This document shows positions 35,746-43,088 of a stretch of DNA of 43,110 nt, piece by piece (position 1 is the stretch's first letter; each line of letters opens with the position of its first letter). Both the position numbers and the translations under genes were made by a program. Below the pieces are notes generated by a model. It had not been told where the DNA came from. It saw only the letters and a list, made by a program, of their open reading frames with translations, and did no database searches. The stretch covers positions 3,038-46,147 of the forward strand of contig NZ_NRQU01000040.1 in assembly GCF_004119495.1 (NCBI RefSeq), written 5' to 3'. Origin of the DNA: Flavobacterium sp. YO12 (GTDB taxonomy: Bacteria > Bacteroidota > Bacteroidia > Flavobacteriales > Flavobacteriaceae).

Positions 35746-36525
35746 ATGGCGAATACGAAAGAATTAAGTGTTGAGGACAAGTTAAGAGCAATATACGATT
35801 TACAGCTTATTGACTCTAGAATTGACGAAATCAGAAACGTACGAGGTGAGCTTCCTTTAGAAGTGGAAGATTTAGAAGATGAAGTTGCAGGTTTAAGCAC
35901 GCGTTCAGAGAAACTGAAAAGTGAACTTGAAGTAATTGAGGAGCAAATCAAGTCTAAGAAAAATGGTATTGATGAGCATAAAGAGGTTATCAAAAAATAC
36001 ACAAAACAACAAGAATCAGTTCGTAATAACAGAGAATTTAATTCTTTGACTAAAGAGGTTGAATTTCAAGAATTAGAAATTCAATTGGCTGAAAAGCAAA
36101 TCAAAGAAATGAAAGCTTCTATCGAGCATAAAAAAGAAGTTATATCTAACTTAAAAGAAAAGCTTGACGCAAAAAGTTCTCATTTAAAACATAAAAAATC
36201 TGAACTTGACGCTATCATGGCAGAAACTCAAAAAGAAGAAATTTTCTTATCTGAGAAATCTGCTGAGTATTCAAGCCAAATCGAAGACAGATTATTAGCA
36301 GCTTATACAAGAATCAGAACTAGTGTTCGTAATGGTTTAGCAGTAGTTTCTATCGAAAGAGGAGCTTCAGCAGGATCATTCTTTACTATTCCACCGCAAA
36401 CTCAAGTTGAGATTGCTTCTAGAAAAAAAATCATTACTGATGAGCACTCTGGAAGAATTTTAGTTGACAGCGCATTAGCTGAAGAAGAAAAAGAAAAAAT
36501 GGAACAATTGTTCTCAAAATTCTAA
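35746..36525 (+). CDS. Zinc-ribbon family coiled-coil protein without the zinc cysteines
   Basis: 259 aa. Residues about 30-180 form a long antiparallel coiled coil (RSEKLKSELEVIEEQIKSKK, EVEFQELEIQLAEKQIKEM). This is followed by the domain that in the C4-type zinc-ribbon (zf-RING_7/CdsZ) family holds two CxxC knuckles. Here the equivalents read ERGASAGSFFTIPPQ and IITDEHSGRILVD, so all four Cys positions are replaced while the surrounding pattern (IPPQ, GRILVD) is kept. The protein contains no Cys at all. Metal binding by the classical site is therefore unlikely. Family members have been linked to RNA/DNA or chaperone-like roles, none proven. Confidence 0.85.
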   Translation: MANTKELSVEDKLRAIYDLQLIDSRIDEIRNVRGELPLEVEDLEDEVAGLSTRSEKLKSELEVIEEQIKSKKNGIDEHKEVIKKYTKQQESVRNNREFNSLTKEVEFQELEIQLAEKQIKEMKASIEHKKEVISNLKEKLDAKSSHLKHKKSELDAIMAETQKEEIFLSEKSAEYSSQIEDRLLAAYTRIRTSVRNGLAVVSIERGASAGSFFTIPPQTQVEIASRKKIITDEHSGRILVDSALAEEEKEKMEQLFSKF

Positions 36526-36530
36526 ATAGA

Positions 36531-36558
36531 AGTCCCGATTTAATCGGGACTTTTTTTT
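36531..36558 (+). terminator. Terminator after the zinc-ribbon-family gene
   Basis: AGTCCCGATT and AATCGGGACT pair almost without a loop (effective loop TTTAA) and are followed by eight T, directly after the stop codon. Confidence 0.88.
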
Positions 36559-36567
36559 ATATCTTTT

Positions 36568-36687
36568 TTTCGCCGCGACCCGAGTGACAACGAATAGGCG
36601 AAGCAATTACACTAATTTTCACTAATTTTTAATTTGTTTCTAAATGGAATAAAAATTCGTGCTAAATTTGTGTAATTCGTGGCGAAA
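36568..36687. repeat. Palindromic intergenic repeat, copy D
   Basis: Outer arms TTTCGCCGCGA and TCGTGGCGAAA pair with one mismatch. Inner arms AATTACACTAATTTTCAC and the complement of GTGCTAAATTTGTGTAATT pair imperfectly. It is the largest copy of the AATTCGTG family and has the size of a small REP- or MITE-like element. Confidence 0.7.
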
Positions 36688-36736
36688 CTTTTTTAGATCG
36701 ATTCCCGAATATTATTTTACCACTAAATTATTTATT

Positions 36737-37598
36737 TTGGGAATCAAAAAAGGAATCCGTTTTATTACTTTAAAATCTGTTGGGCAATACATTAACTTTT
36801 TAAGCTATGTTCGTCCTCAAAAAGCCGTTGAGCTTTCTTATGCCCTTTTTAGTCAACCTCGAATAGGAAGATTACAAAAAGAAGCTCTTCCAAAAATTTT
36901 GCGACATACGGAAACGGAAACTTTTAACCTTAACGAACATCATTTTCAAACTTATATCTGGAAAGGAAACGAAACTAAAATCTTATTAGTTCATGGCTGG
37001 GAAAGCAATGCTTCGAGATGGAAAAAAAACGCTTCCGCATCTTCAAAAGTCAGGAAGTACTATTATTGCTATCGACGCTCCTGCTCACGGTCAAAGCAGC
37101 GGTAAAGAATTTAATGTTCCGCTTTATGCCGAATTTATAAACAAAGCGGTAGAAAAATACAAGCCGACAATTATAATTGGCCACTCGATTGGCGGTGCAG
37201 CCTGCGTGTATCACCAATACTTATTTCCGAATACCAGCATAAATAAAATGGTTATTCTGGGAGCTCCATCAGACTTAAAAACATTAATCGATAATTATAT
37301 CTCAATGTTAAGCTTGAATACTAAAATGTTTTCACTTTTAGAAAGTAAATTTTTAGATCGATTCAATTTTAAGCTTGAAGATTTTTCAGGACAAAAATTT
37401 GCTTCAGAATTTAATGTTGAGGGTTTTATTGCGCATGACACTTCAGATGATGTCGTTGCTTTTGCAGAAGGAAAAAAAATTCACAGTAACTGGAAAAACA
37501 GTCAATTTATAGAAACCAAAGGTTTAGGCCACGGAATGCACGATGATGCATTGTACAACAAAGTAATTGAGTTTCTTTTTTCTGAAGGTTCAAAGTAA
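36737..37598 (+). pseudogene. Alpha/beta hydrolase, split by one extra A in an A8 run
   Basis: An N-terminal frame reads through LLVHGWESNASRW, and the rest lies in the +1 frame. Removing one A from the A8 run at 37022-37029 joins them as WKKTLPHLQKSGSTIIAIDA, giving about 286 aa. Catalytic parts: GHSIGG nucleophile Ser, DAPAHGQSSG, and the His in KGLGHGMHDD. The start is uncertain: TTG 36737 gives LGIKKGIRFITLK, while an earlier in-frame GTG at 36659 lies inside the palindromic repeat. The substrate is unknown. Sequencing error or slippage at the A run would both explain it. Confidence 0.82.
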
Positions 37599-37620
37599 CA
37601 GAGGCTCAAAGGAACAGGGT
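37587..37620. repeat. Short GGTTCAAAG-type dispersed repeat, copy 1
   Basis: GGTTCAAAGTAACAGAGGCT then CAAAGGAACAGGG. It overlaps the last codons and stop of the alpha/beta hydrolase, so the repeat supplies its C-terminal GSK. A related copy lies at 37993-38026. Confidence 0.55.
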
Positions 37621-37644
37621 TTTAAAAAAAAATCTAAAATTAAA

Positions 37645-37989
37645 ATGATAGCAGTGATTTTTGAAGTTATTCCTAACGAAGGAAAAAAAGAAGAATATTT
37701 AGATATTGCAGCAAAACTGCGTCCGGAATTAGACCACATCGAAGGTTTTATCTCAATAGAACGCTTTCAGAGCATTAGTAATCCTGAAAAGGTTTTGTCA
37801 TTGTCTTTTTGGAAAGACGAAGAAAGTATTCAGCAATGGAGAAATCTTGAAATGCATCGTCACGCACAGGCAAAAGGACGTAATGAAGTTTTTAAAGATT
37901 ATCATTTAAGAATTGCAACTGTTGTTCGTGATTACGGAATGTTTGATCGAAAAGAAACTCCAGAGGACAGTTCTCAATTTCATTCTTAG
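37645..37989 (+). CDS. Antibiotic biosynthesis monooxygenase (ABM) domain protein
   Basis: 114 aa from ATG 37645. An earlier TTG-started version would translate the repeat and adds an unlikely basic tail. A single dimeric ferredoxin-like ABM domain: AVIFEVIPNEGKKEEYLDIA, LDHIEGFISIERFQS, VLSLSFWKDEESIQQWRN and HRHAQAKGRNEVFKDYHLRI. Family members include heme-degrading enzymes and quinol monooxygenases, and many have no known activity. The Trp and His residues of the typical cavity are present. It follows the hydrolase gene after about 45 bases of repeat. Confidence 0.87.
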   Translation: MIAVIFEVIPNEGKKEEYLDIAAKLRPELDHIEGFISIERFQSISNPEKVLSLSFWKDEESIQQWRNLEMHRHAQAKGRNEVFKDYHLRIATVVRDYGMFDRKETPEDSSQFHS

Positions 37990-38253
37990 TAAAGGTTCAA
38001 AGTTGCAGAGGTTCAGAGGGACAAAGTTTTTTTTAGTGAATAAAGTAATCCACTTTGCGTGTCATTTTGAAAGAAAAAAATCCGCTTAAATCCGCGTCTT
38101 TTCGAAGCAAATCCGTGTCATCCGTGTTCTATAAAACGTTTGTAAAGATTTCGTTCCTCAAAAAAATAAGATTGTGTAAAATTTACATTCCAACAATCTA
38201 AAGTCTGAAGTCTAACAATCTAAGAAGTCCTAAATTTTGCCTATTTTTGCAGT
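37990..38253. other. Repeat-rich intergenic region before rluF
   Basis: About 260 bases without a gene. It holds GGTTCAAAGTTGCAGAGGTT (37993 onward), a second type AAATCCGTGTCATCCGTG near 38110, and tandem-like CAATCTAAAGTCTGAAGTCT units near 38195-38230. At the right edge, TATTTTTG (38242-38249) lies five bases before the rluF ATG. Confidence 0.6.
38242..38249 (+). promoter_or_regulatory. TAnnTTTG box placed for a leaderless rluF mRNA
   Basis: TATTTTTG ends four bases before the ATG at 38254. Transcription in this phylum starts about 5-7 bases after the box, so the transcript would begin at or next to the start codon. A -33 TTG is not obvious. Confidence 0.4.
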
Positions 38254-39078
38254 ATGGAAGAGAATTTAAAACGTTTGAATAAATTTATTGGCGAAACTGG
38301 CTATTGTTCGCGTCGTGAAGCTGATAAACTTATAGAGGAAGGACGTGTTACAATAAATGGTGCTGTACCTGAAATGGGAACTAAAGTTTCACCTGATGAT
38401 GAAGTACGCATTGACGGAAAACTAATTGTTGAAAAGCACGAAAAACTGGTTTATTTAGCATTCAACAAACCTGTTGGAATTGAATGTACCACTAATCTTG
38501 AAGTTCGAAATAACATTGTTGATTACATCAATTATCCTAAACGTATTTTTCCAATCGGGAGGTTGGATAAAGCCAGTGAAGGCCTAATTTTTATGACCAA
38601 TGACGGCGATATTGTAAACAAGATTTTACGCGCTAGAAACAATCACGAAAAAGAATATACGGTTACAGTAAACAAACCTATCACAGACCGTTTTATTCAG
38701 CGAATGGGAAATGGTGTTCCTATTTTAGATACTGTTACTAAAAAATGTAAAGTAGAACAAATTAGTAAATACACTTTCAAAATCATTCTAACGCAGGGAT
38801 TAAACCGTCAGATTAGAAGAATGGCGGAATATTTAGGCTATGAAGTTACAGCTCTTAAACGTATCAGAATCATCAATATTTCTTTGGACATTCCGGTTGG
38901 CAGATACCGCGACTTGACTGATGATGAAATCAAAGAATTAAATCAGTTAATTGAACCTTCTAGTAAAACTGAAGAAGCAAGTTTACCAAAAGTTGAAACT
39001 CCAAATAAACCTTCAAATAGAAGAACAACCTTTATTTCTAAACACGATCCTAGATTTAAGAAAAGAGGAGAAAACTAA
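38254..39078 (+). CDS. rluF: 23S rRNA pseudouridine synthase, RluF-like
   Basis: 274 aa. The N-terminal S4 domain ([30 protein letters not shown]) precedes the RsuA/RluB/E/F catalytic domain: [29 protein letters not shown] with the catalytic Asp, KEYTVTV and [20 protein letters not shown]. The residue pattern is nearest RluF, which modifies U2604 in E. coli 23S rRNA. The last 45 residues form a basic, Pro/Ser-rich tail ([20 protein letters not shown]) of a kind frequent in Bacteroidota versions. Confidence 0.92.
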   Translation: MEENLKRLNKFIGETGYCSRREADKLIEEGRVTINGAVPEMGTKVSPDDEVRIDGKLIVEKHEKLVYLAFNKPVGIECTTNLEVRNNIVDYINYPKRIFPIGRLDKASEGLIFMTNDGDIVNKILRARNNHEKEYTVTVNKPITDRFIQRMGNGVPILDTVTKKCKVEQISKYTFKIILTQGLNRQIRRMAEYLGYEVTALKRIRIINISLDIPVGRYRDLTDDEIKELNQLIEPSSKTEEASLPKVETPNKPSNRRTTFISKHDPRFKKRGEN

Positions 39079-39082
39079 ATAC

Positions 39083-39116
39083 AAAATCCCATACGTTCTA
39101 ACATATGGGATTTTTT
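39083..39116 (+). terminator. Terminator after rluF, convergent with the DUF4173-type gene
   Basis: AAAATCCCATA and TATGGGATTTT form an 11-bp stem around a 10-base loop and are followed by more T. The flanking A and T runs let it work on both strands. Confidence 0.85.
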
Positions 39117-39124
39117 GTTTCTAT

Positions 39125-40510
39125 TTACTTTTTATCCAAAAATTCATAATACAATGCTTTAGATAAAAAGTCTTCATTCTGATAATTCAAAATCGATTCT
39201 TCTCTTAGGCCTTCTGAATATTTTCCGTTTAAATTATTTTTCTCGAAATAGTCACGGCGAGCATCATCATTAAAATTCAATTCACTTAAAAAAACCGGCT
39301 CTACTCCTTTATTTACCGAAATATTGTAATTGGTTATAAGATTTCCCCAATTCACAAAACTGCAAACTAAAATTGTTCCGTAGAAATACCAAACCATTTG
39401 ATTGACTAAGTAAGCATTTGTTTTTTGTTTTGTAATTTTTAAAAAAGTATAAACTAAACCTATAATTGCCAAAATTAAAAAAGCGTAAACTCCTAAACGT
39501 TTATATGTTAATCCAAAAGAAGAAACATACTCTGAGTTTTTTATAATAGTACTAACAATCAAAACTGCATTTAGAATAATCCAGACTTTAGCGAGTTTTT
39601 TTAATGATGTTGCTTCTTCATCAAAATTGAATCCGCCTTTGAAATAAAACAGAATTACACCAACGGCCATCAAAATTGAAAAAATCACAGCATTTACACG
39701 TTCGTGTGTATCAGCGCTTAAATTTGCTTTATCCGCAACTTCAAAAAACTGCTCGTAATTGTATGTTCCAATAAAAATTAAAAGCAAAATATTAAGCAGT
39801 ACCAAAGTGATTACACCACTCTTTCTTTCGAAATCAAGATCTAAAAATGAAAATGTACTTTGGCTCTTTACTTCAGAAATATCAGTAAACTCATTGTTTA
39901 ACTTTGGATTAAATTCATAACAAGCATCTGGAACCCAATAATTCCAAAAACTAAATGAAATATAAAACCCAAGTATGGTAATTAAGATTAACTGAAAAAT
40001 ATTAATATCTAAAGTATAATCTGTAAACAATGAAGAGAAATGTGCACTTCCGAAAGAATAAACGATAAAAAACAATCCCAAAAAGACGACTGGAATAACA
40101 ACAAAGGCTACTAATTTCTTAGCAAAATCGTTGTGAATTTTTCGCTCAGGAAGCCATTGACTAAAGATAAAAATACGCCCAATTGAAGTAAATCCGTTTA
40201 AAAAAATTAACGGAAAGATCTGTACTATTTTAAGTTCTCCGTCCTGAGTTTTAAACTGTAAAAAAAGAATTGAAAATGCTAAAGCAAAAAAAGAAGCTGC
40301 ATCTCCATACCACGCAAAAGCGAAACATGATAAGATTGATGTGATTACCAAAATTAAATGCGATCTATCAACAAACTTCTCTTGAAAGAAGTAACTAGTT
40401 AACAATGTTAAAATTACACCAAAAATACCAATATTAACTCCTGGATTTTGATTGTAAAAAAGTAAAGTAAAGATTACTGTACAAACTAAAATAATTTGAT
40501 GTTTTTTCAT
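39125..40510 (-). CDS. DUF4173/DUF4153-type polytopic membrane protein
   Basis: 461 aa from ATG 40510. A start at 40555 is also open but would place the palindromic operator at 40529-40545 inside the coding region, so the later ATG (MKKHQIILVCTVIF) is preferred. There are about 12 hydrophobic segments. Marks of the DUF4173/DUF4153 family: GRIFIFSQWLPE, NAVLIVSTIIKNSEYVSSFG and LTYKRLGVYAFLILAIIGL. The C-terminal 60 residues are hydrophilic (NLNGKYSEGLREESILNYQ). The function is unknown. It lies just after a winged-helix regulator gene and carries its own copy of the operator found before the partner gene. Confidence 0.82.
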   Translation of the reverse strand: MKKHQIILVCTVIFTLLFYNQNPGVNIGIFGVILTLLTSYFFQEKFVDRSHLILVITSILSCFAFAWYGDAASFFALAFSILFLQFKTQDGELKIVQIFPLIFLNGFTSIGRIFIFSQWLPERKIHNDFAKKLVAFVVIPVVFLGLFFIVYSFGSAHFSSLFTDYTLDINIFQLILITILGFYISFSFWNYWVPDACYEFNPKLNNEFTDISEVKSQSTFSFLDLDFERKSGVITLVLLNILLLIFIGTYNYEQFFEVADKANLSADTHERVNAVIFSILMAVGVILFYFKGGFNFDEEATSLKKLAKVWIILNAVLIVSTIIKNSEYVSSFGLTYKRLGVYAFLILAIIGLVYTFLKITKQKTNAYLVNQMVWYFYGTILVCSFVNWGNLITNYNISVNKGVEPVFLSELNFNDDARRDYFEKNNLNGKYSEGLREESILNYQNEDFLSKALYYEFLDKK

Positions 40511-40528
40511 GATTAATTTTTTAAAAGT

Positions 40529-40545
40529 ACTTTGTGTTTCAAAGT
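40529..40545. promoter_or_regulatory. Operator palindrome before the DUF4173-type gene
   Basis: ACTTTG-TGTTT-CAAAGT, a 17-base inverted repeat. On the minus strand it is embedded in AATtACTTTG and CAAAGTACTTTTA. The same arrangement stands before the gene at 41479. It overlaps the expected promoter position (TACTTTTA resembles the -7 box). Confidence 0.7.
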
Positions 40546-40569
40546 AATTAGACAAAAAAAATATAGTTA

Positions 40570-40860
40570 TTACGATTTCATTAATTTCTCGAGGTAAGAA
40601 AGGTGTTCTTTGAACGCCGCGCGGCCAAGCGGTGTTACTTGATAAGATGTTTTAGGCTTTTTGCCCACAAATTCTTTCTTAACTTCGATATACTGTGACT
40701 TTTCTAATGCAGAGGAATGACTTGCTAAATTACCATCGGTGATATTTAAAAGCGTTTTCATCTCGGTAAAATCTACCCAGTCGTTAACCATCAGAACGGA
40801 CATAATACCCAGTCTGACACGGCTTTCAAAATCTTTATTTAATTTATCAATAATTCCCAT
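40570..40860 (-). CDS. Winged-helix transcriptional regulator
   Basis: 96 aa, a minimal winged helix-turn-helix of the MarR/ArsR-like HTH_34 type: RLGIMSVLMVNDWVDFTEMK, LNITDGNLASHSSALEKSQYIEVKKEF (recognition helix) and the wing with KTSYQVTPLGRAAFKEHL. It has no ligand domain, so it presumably dimerises and responds to little beyond its own level or a partner. It follows the small membrane-protein gene by four bases and precedes the DUF4173-type gene. Two identical-type palindromes flank this arrangement, which suggests that it regulates both transcripts, including its own. Confidence 0.88.
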   Translation of the reverse strand: MGIIDKLNKDFESRVRLGIMSVLMVNDWVDFTEMKTLLNITDGNLASHSSALEKSQYIEVKKEFVGKKPKTSYQVTPLGRAAFKEHLSYLEKLMKS

Positions 40861-40864
40861 TAGG

Positions 40865-41479
40865 TTATTTGTATTTTTTGAACATCACTAATCCGTATAC
40901 AATATGCAGGATTCCAAATCCAATGATCCAAAATATCAATCCATATCCAATATAAAAAAGCGAAATACATCCTAAAACAAGTTCAGAAAAACCTAAATAC
41001 TTTATGTCTGAGAAAGTATATTTTTCTGCATTTACAACTGCAAGTCCATAAAATATCAAAGTCGATGGTGCAACTAAACCATAATTTCCATGATACATTA
41101 AAGCTAGACAAAATATACCTCCCACAGTAAGCGGAACAGCAAGATTAAACAGCATATTTTTTGTTGCAGATGTCCAAATTGGCAAATTGTATTTTCGGCT
41201 TTTTCTGATTGTAAAAAAGGCTCCAAATACAAAAGCGCAGACTAATATTACGATTCCTGTCAAAAACAAATGAGAAACTAGACTGCCTGAAAGCAAAATA
41301 TGCTCATCTGTAAAATACTCAATCCCATTAAGCTTAAATAGCTGATACACATATAATCCTCCTATCAAGGCTGAAAGTCCAGCAAAGACTCCCGAAAGTC
41401 CGCTTAAGGATATAAATCTTGAAGAACGCTCCATCATGGAACGAATGTGTGCTAAATCTTCTTGGTGTTTCTGATTCAT
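40865..41479 (-). CDS. Polytopic membrane protein, co-transcribed with winged-helix regulator
   Basis: 204 aa with six hydrophobic segments. A charged N-terminal helix (NQKHQEDLAHIRSMMERSSR) is followed by a Gly/Leu-rich helix (SLSGLSGVFAGLSALIGGLY). The N-terminal pattern is common in Bacteroidota proteins next to such regulators, and I know of no assigned function. The stop is four bases from the regulator start, so they are one operon. The operator palindrome at 41489-41505 stands 10 bases before its ATG. Confidence 0.8.
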   Translation of the reverse strand: MNQKHQEDLAHIRSMMERSSRFISLSGLSGVFAGLSALIGGLYVYQLFKLNGIEYFTDEHILLSGSLVSHLFLTGIVILVCAFVFGAFFTIRKSRKYNLPIWTSATKNMLFNLAVPLTVGGIFCLALMYHGNYGLVAPSTLIFYGLAVVNAEKYTFSDIKYLGFSELVLGCISLFYIGYGLIFWIIGFGILHIVYGLVMFKKYK

Positions 41480-41488
41480 AATAAAAGT

Positions 41489-41505
41489 ACTTTGCAGTAC
41501 AAAGT
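41489..41505. promoter_or_regulatory. Operator palindrome before the regulator operon
   Basis: ACTTTG-CAGTA-CAAAGT, the same six-base half-sites and five-base spacer as at 40529-40545, with shared flanks on the minus strand (AAT-n-ACTTTG and CAAAGTACTTTTA). Its position next to the start fits repression by the winged-helix protein. Confidence 0.75.
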
Positions 41506-41600
41506 TATTGTTTATTTTGAATTGGCAAGTAAAAAGTATAAAATATTTTCGAAAATAATGTAGATTCCTTAAAAGTTTTGAAAGCTATACAAGAAAACAC

Positions 41601-41730
41601 AAGGTCTTAGTAAGGTGCGTGAGGGATAGAAATAAGCTGCCGAAGCAGCATGGATAGCCCGACCGTATTTGCACAAAGGCGCTCATAAGCTTAAAGATTG
41701 GAGCGCCTTTTTGTAAATATGGTCACGCCC
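41601..41730 (+). ncRNA. Structured RNA candidate, Flavo-1-like
   Basis: GTGCGTGAGGGATAG is followed by a GCTGC-CGAA-GCAGC hairpin (41636-41649) and GGATAGCCCGACC. Then comes a long imperfect hairpin with arms 41661-41684 and 41701-41724 (GGCGCTC/GAGCGCC at its tip) that ends in T-rich DNA. The GTGAGGGAT/GATAGCCCGACC pair recurs between genes in many flavobacterial genomes and recalls the Flavo-1 RNA motif. That assignment is from memory. There is no open frame across it. It sits between the divergent regulator operon and the end of corA. Confidence 0.5.
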
Positions 41731-41745
41731 AATGCGCAAAACGAA

Positions 41746-41772
41746 AAATGCCTATTCTTACGAACAGGCATT
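41746..41772 (-). terminator. Terminator of corA
   Basis: AAATGCCT and AGGCATTT form an 8-bp stem with a 12-base loop just after the corA stop, with A/T runs on both flanks. Confidence 0.7.
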
Positions 41773-41796
41773 TATATTATTTTCAATTCTTAAATT

Positions 41797-42723
41797 CTAA
41801 AACCATCTTTTCTTTTTGAACAAAAACACGCCAAAAGCTGAAAATAAAAATGAAACAAAAAGAATAATCCAGATACCGTATTTGCTTTCTTCTAAACCAT
41901 TTGGCACGTTCATTCCATATACACTAGCAATTAGGGTCGGAATCACAAGGATGATAGAAATTGAGGTCATCTGTTTCATAATATCATTCATATTATTAGA
42001 AATTACAGATGCATAAGCATCCATCATTCCAGTTAAGATGTTACTATAAATATTGGCTGTATCTTGTGCCTGGCTTAATTCGATTTCTACATCTTCTAAC
42101 AAATCCGGATCGTAGCTTGCTTTATACGCTCGCAGATTTTTTATACGATGAAACAAAACATCGTTTGCTTTTAATGAGGTAATGAAAAAAACCAAACATT
42201 TCTCGATTTGGAGTAATGCCTGCAATTCTTCATTTTTTATTGACTTCTCTAAATTATCTTCGGCTAGTTTTATTTTCTGATTAATCTGTTTTAGGTATTT
42301 TAAGTACCAAACACTTGATGACAATAACAATCTTAGAACCCAATCTAAATTGTCTTTGACTTGAATGTTTTTACGTCGTGAATACAACATAAAATCATAT
42401 ATTATTTCTGTTTTGTAAAACGTAATTGTAACGCAAACATCGTCTTTGAAAATTACGCCAAGCGGAATGGTTTGAAAAGGAAGTTTAATATCGTTACTTT
42501 TTATAGGAACACGCATGATAATAAGCGTCCAGCCGTCTTCAATTTCTATACGGGGTCTTTCATCGATATCCTCTATATCATTGTAAAAAGCTTCGGGAAT
42601 TTGAAGTTCTTCGAGTAAGTATTTTTTTTCTGCTTCTGATGGATCTTCAATATTAATCCAGCAGTTTGGAGTCCATTTTGAGACTTCTAGTAATCCGTTG
42701 TCATTCGTGTAAAAGGCTTTCAT
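41797..42723 (-). CDS. corA: CorA family magnesium/cobalt channel
   Basis: 308 aa from ATG 42723 (MKAFYTNDNGLLEVSKW). A longer version from 42765 adds MKISKCCDNTPYFE, which does not look like the family start. A large cytosolic alpha/beta funnel carries NIEDPSEAEKKYLLEELQIP and DIDERPRIEIEDGWTLIIM, and a long stalk helix carries LDWVLRLLLSSSVWYLKYLKQINQKIK. Two terminal membrane helices follow, with the selectivity motif YGMNVP. It forms a homopentamer for Mg2+ uptake. A TACTTTTG box at 42834-42841 would give a leader of about 100 bases with a hairpin next to the ATG. Confidence 0.92.
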   Translation of the reverse strand: MKAFYTNDNGLLEVSKWTPNCWINIEDPSEAEKKYLLEELQIPEAFYNDIEDIDERPRIEIEDGWTLIIMRVPIKSNDIKLPFQTIPLGVIFKDDVCVTITFYKTEIIYDFMLYSRRKNIQVKDNLDWVLRLLLSSSVWYLKYLKQINQKIKLAEDNLEKSIKNEELQALLQIEKCLVFFITSLKANDVLFHRIKNLRAYKASYDPDLLEDVEIELSQAQDTANIYSNILTGMMDAYASVISNNMNDIMKQMTSISIILVIPTLIASVYGMNVPNGLEESKYGIWIILFVSFLFSAFGVFLFKKKRWF

Positions 42724-42758
42724 TTCAAAATACGGGGTGTTATCACAGCATTTTGAAA
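42723..42758 (-). promoter_or_regulatory. Leader hairpin at the corA start
   Basis: On the minus strand TTTCAAAAT and ATTTTGAAA pair perfectly (9 bp) around 18 bases, and the second arm abuts the ATG at 42723. If the leader is transcribed, folding would hide the start codon. This argues mildly for the later start and for control of translation. Confidence 0.35.
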
Positions 42759-42765
42759 TTTTCAA

Positions 42766-43088
42766 AAAGCTGCTTTTAATTTAATACTAACGAATAATAA
42801 TCGTCCATTTGGGCTTGTGTTTTTTAAGTGATGCAAAAGTATCCTTTATTTTTAAGAACGAAAACTTTAAACTATTAATTCTATATTAAAATGGATCTTT
42901 GCGTAGATTTTAAACACATAGAAACATAGATTTTGTAACTGTAAAAAAGTCATTTCACTTTATTTAAATAAACATAGCTGGAGTCCGAGTAAACTATGTG
43001 AAAGAAATTTGTTTCTCTTTTGCATTTCTTTTTTGAAAATTAAATTCTATAATTCCATGTGTTTAAAAAAATTAATGCAATAAAAAAA
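42766..43088. other. Intergenic region right of corA with AACACATAG repeat
   Basis: About 320 bases without a gene. TTTAAACACAT (42909-42919) and ATGTGTTTAAA (43057-43067) form an 11-bp inverted repeat about 140 bases apart, with AACATAG and CTATGTG units between them. This resembles another dispersed flavobacterial repeat. The corA promoter lies at the left end. Confidence 0.55.
42834..42841 (-). promoter_or_regulatory. Candidate -7 box of corA
   Basis: Minus-strand TACTTTTG (TAnnTTTG). A TTTTC lies about 18 bases upstream of it. Confidence 0.45.

Noticed and set aside
36659..36736. GTG 36659 as start of the alpha/beta hydrolase
   Set aside because: It lies inside the palindromic repeat and adds about 26 residues without family likeness. 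The true start stays uncertain.
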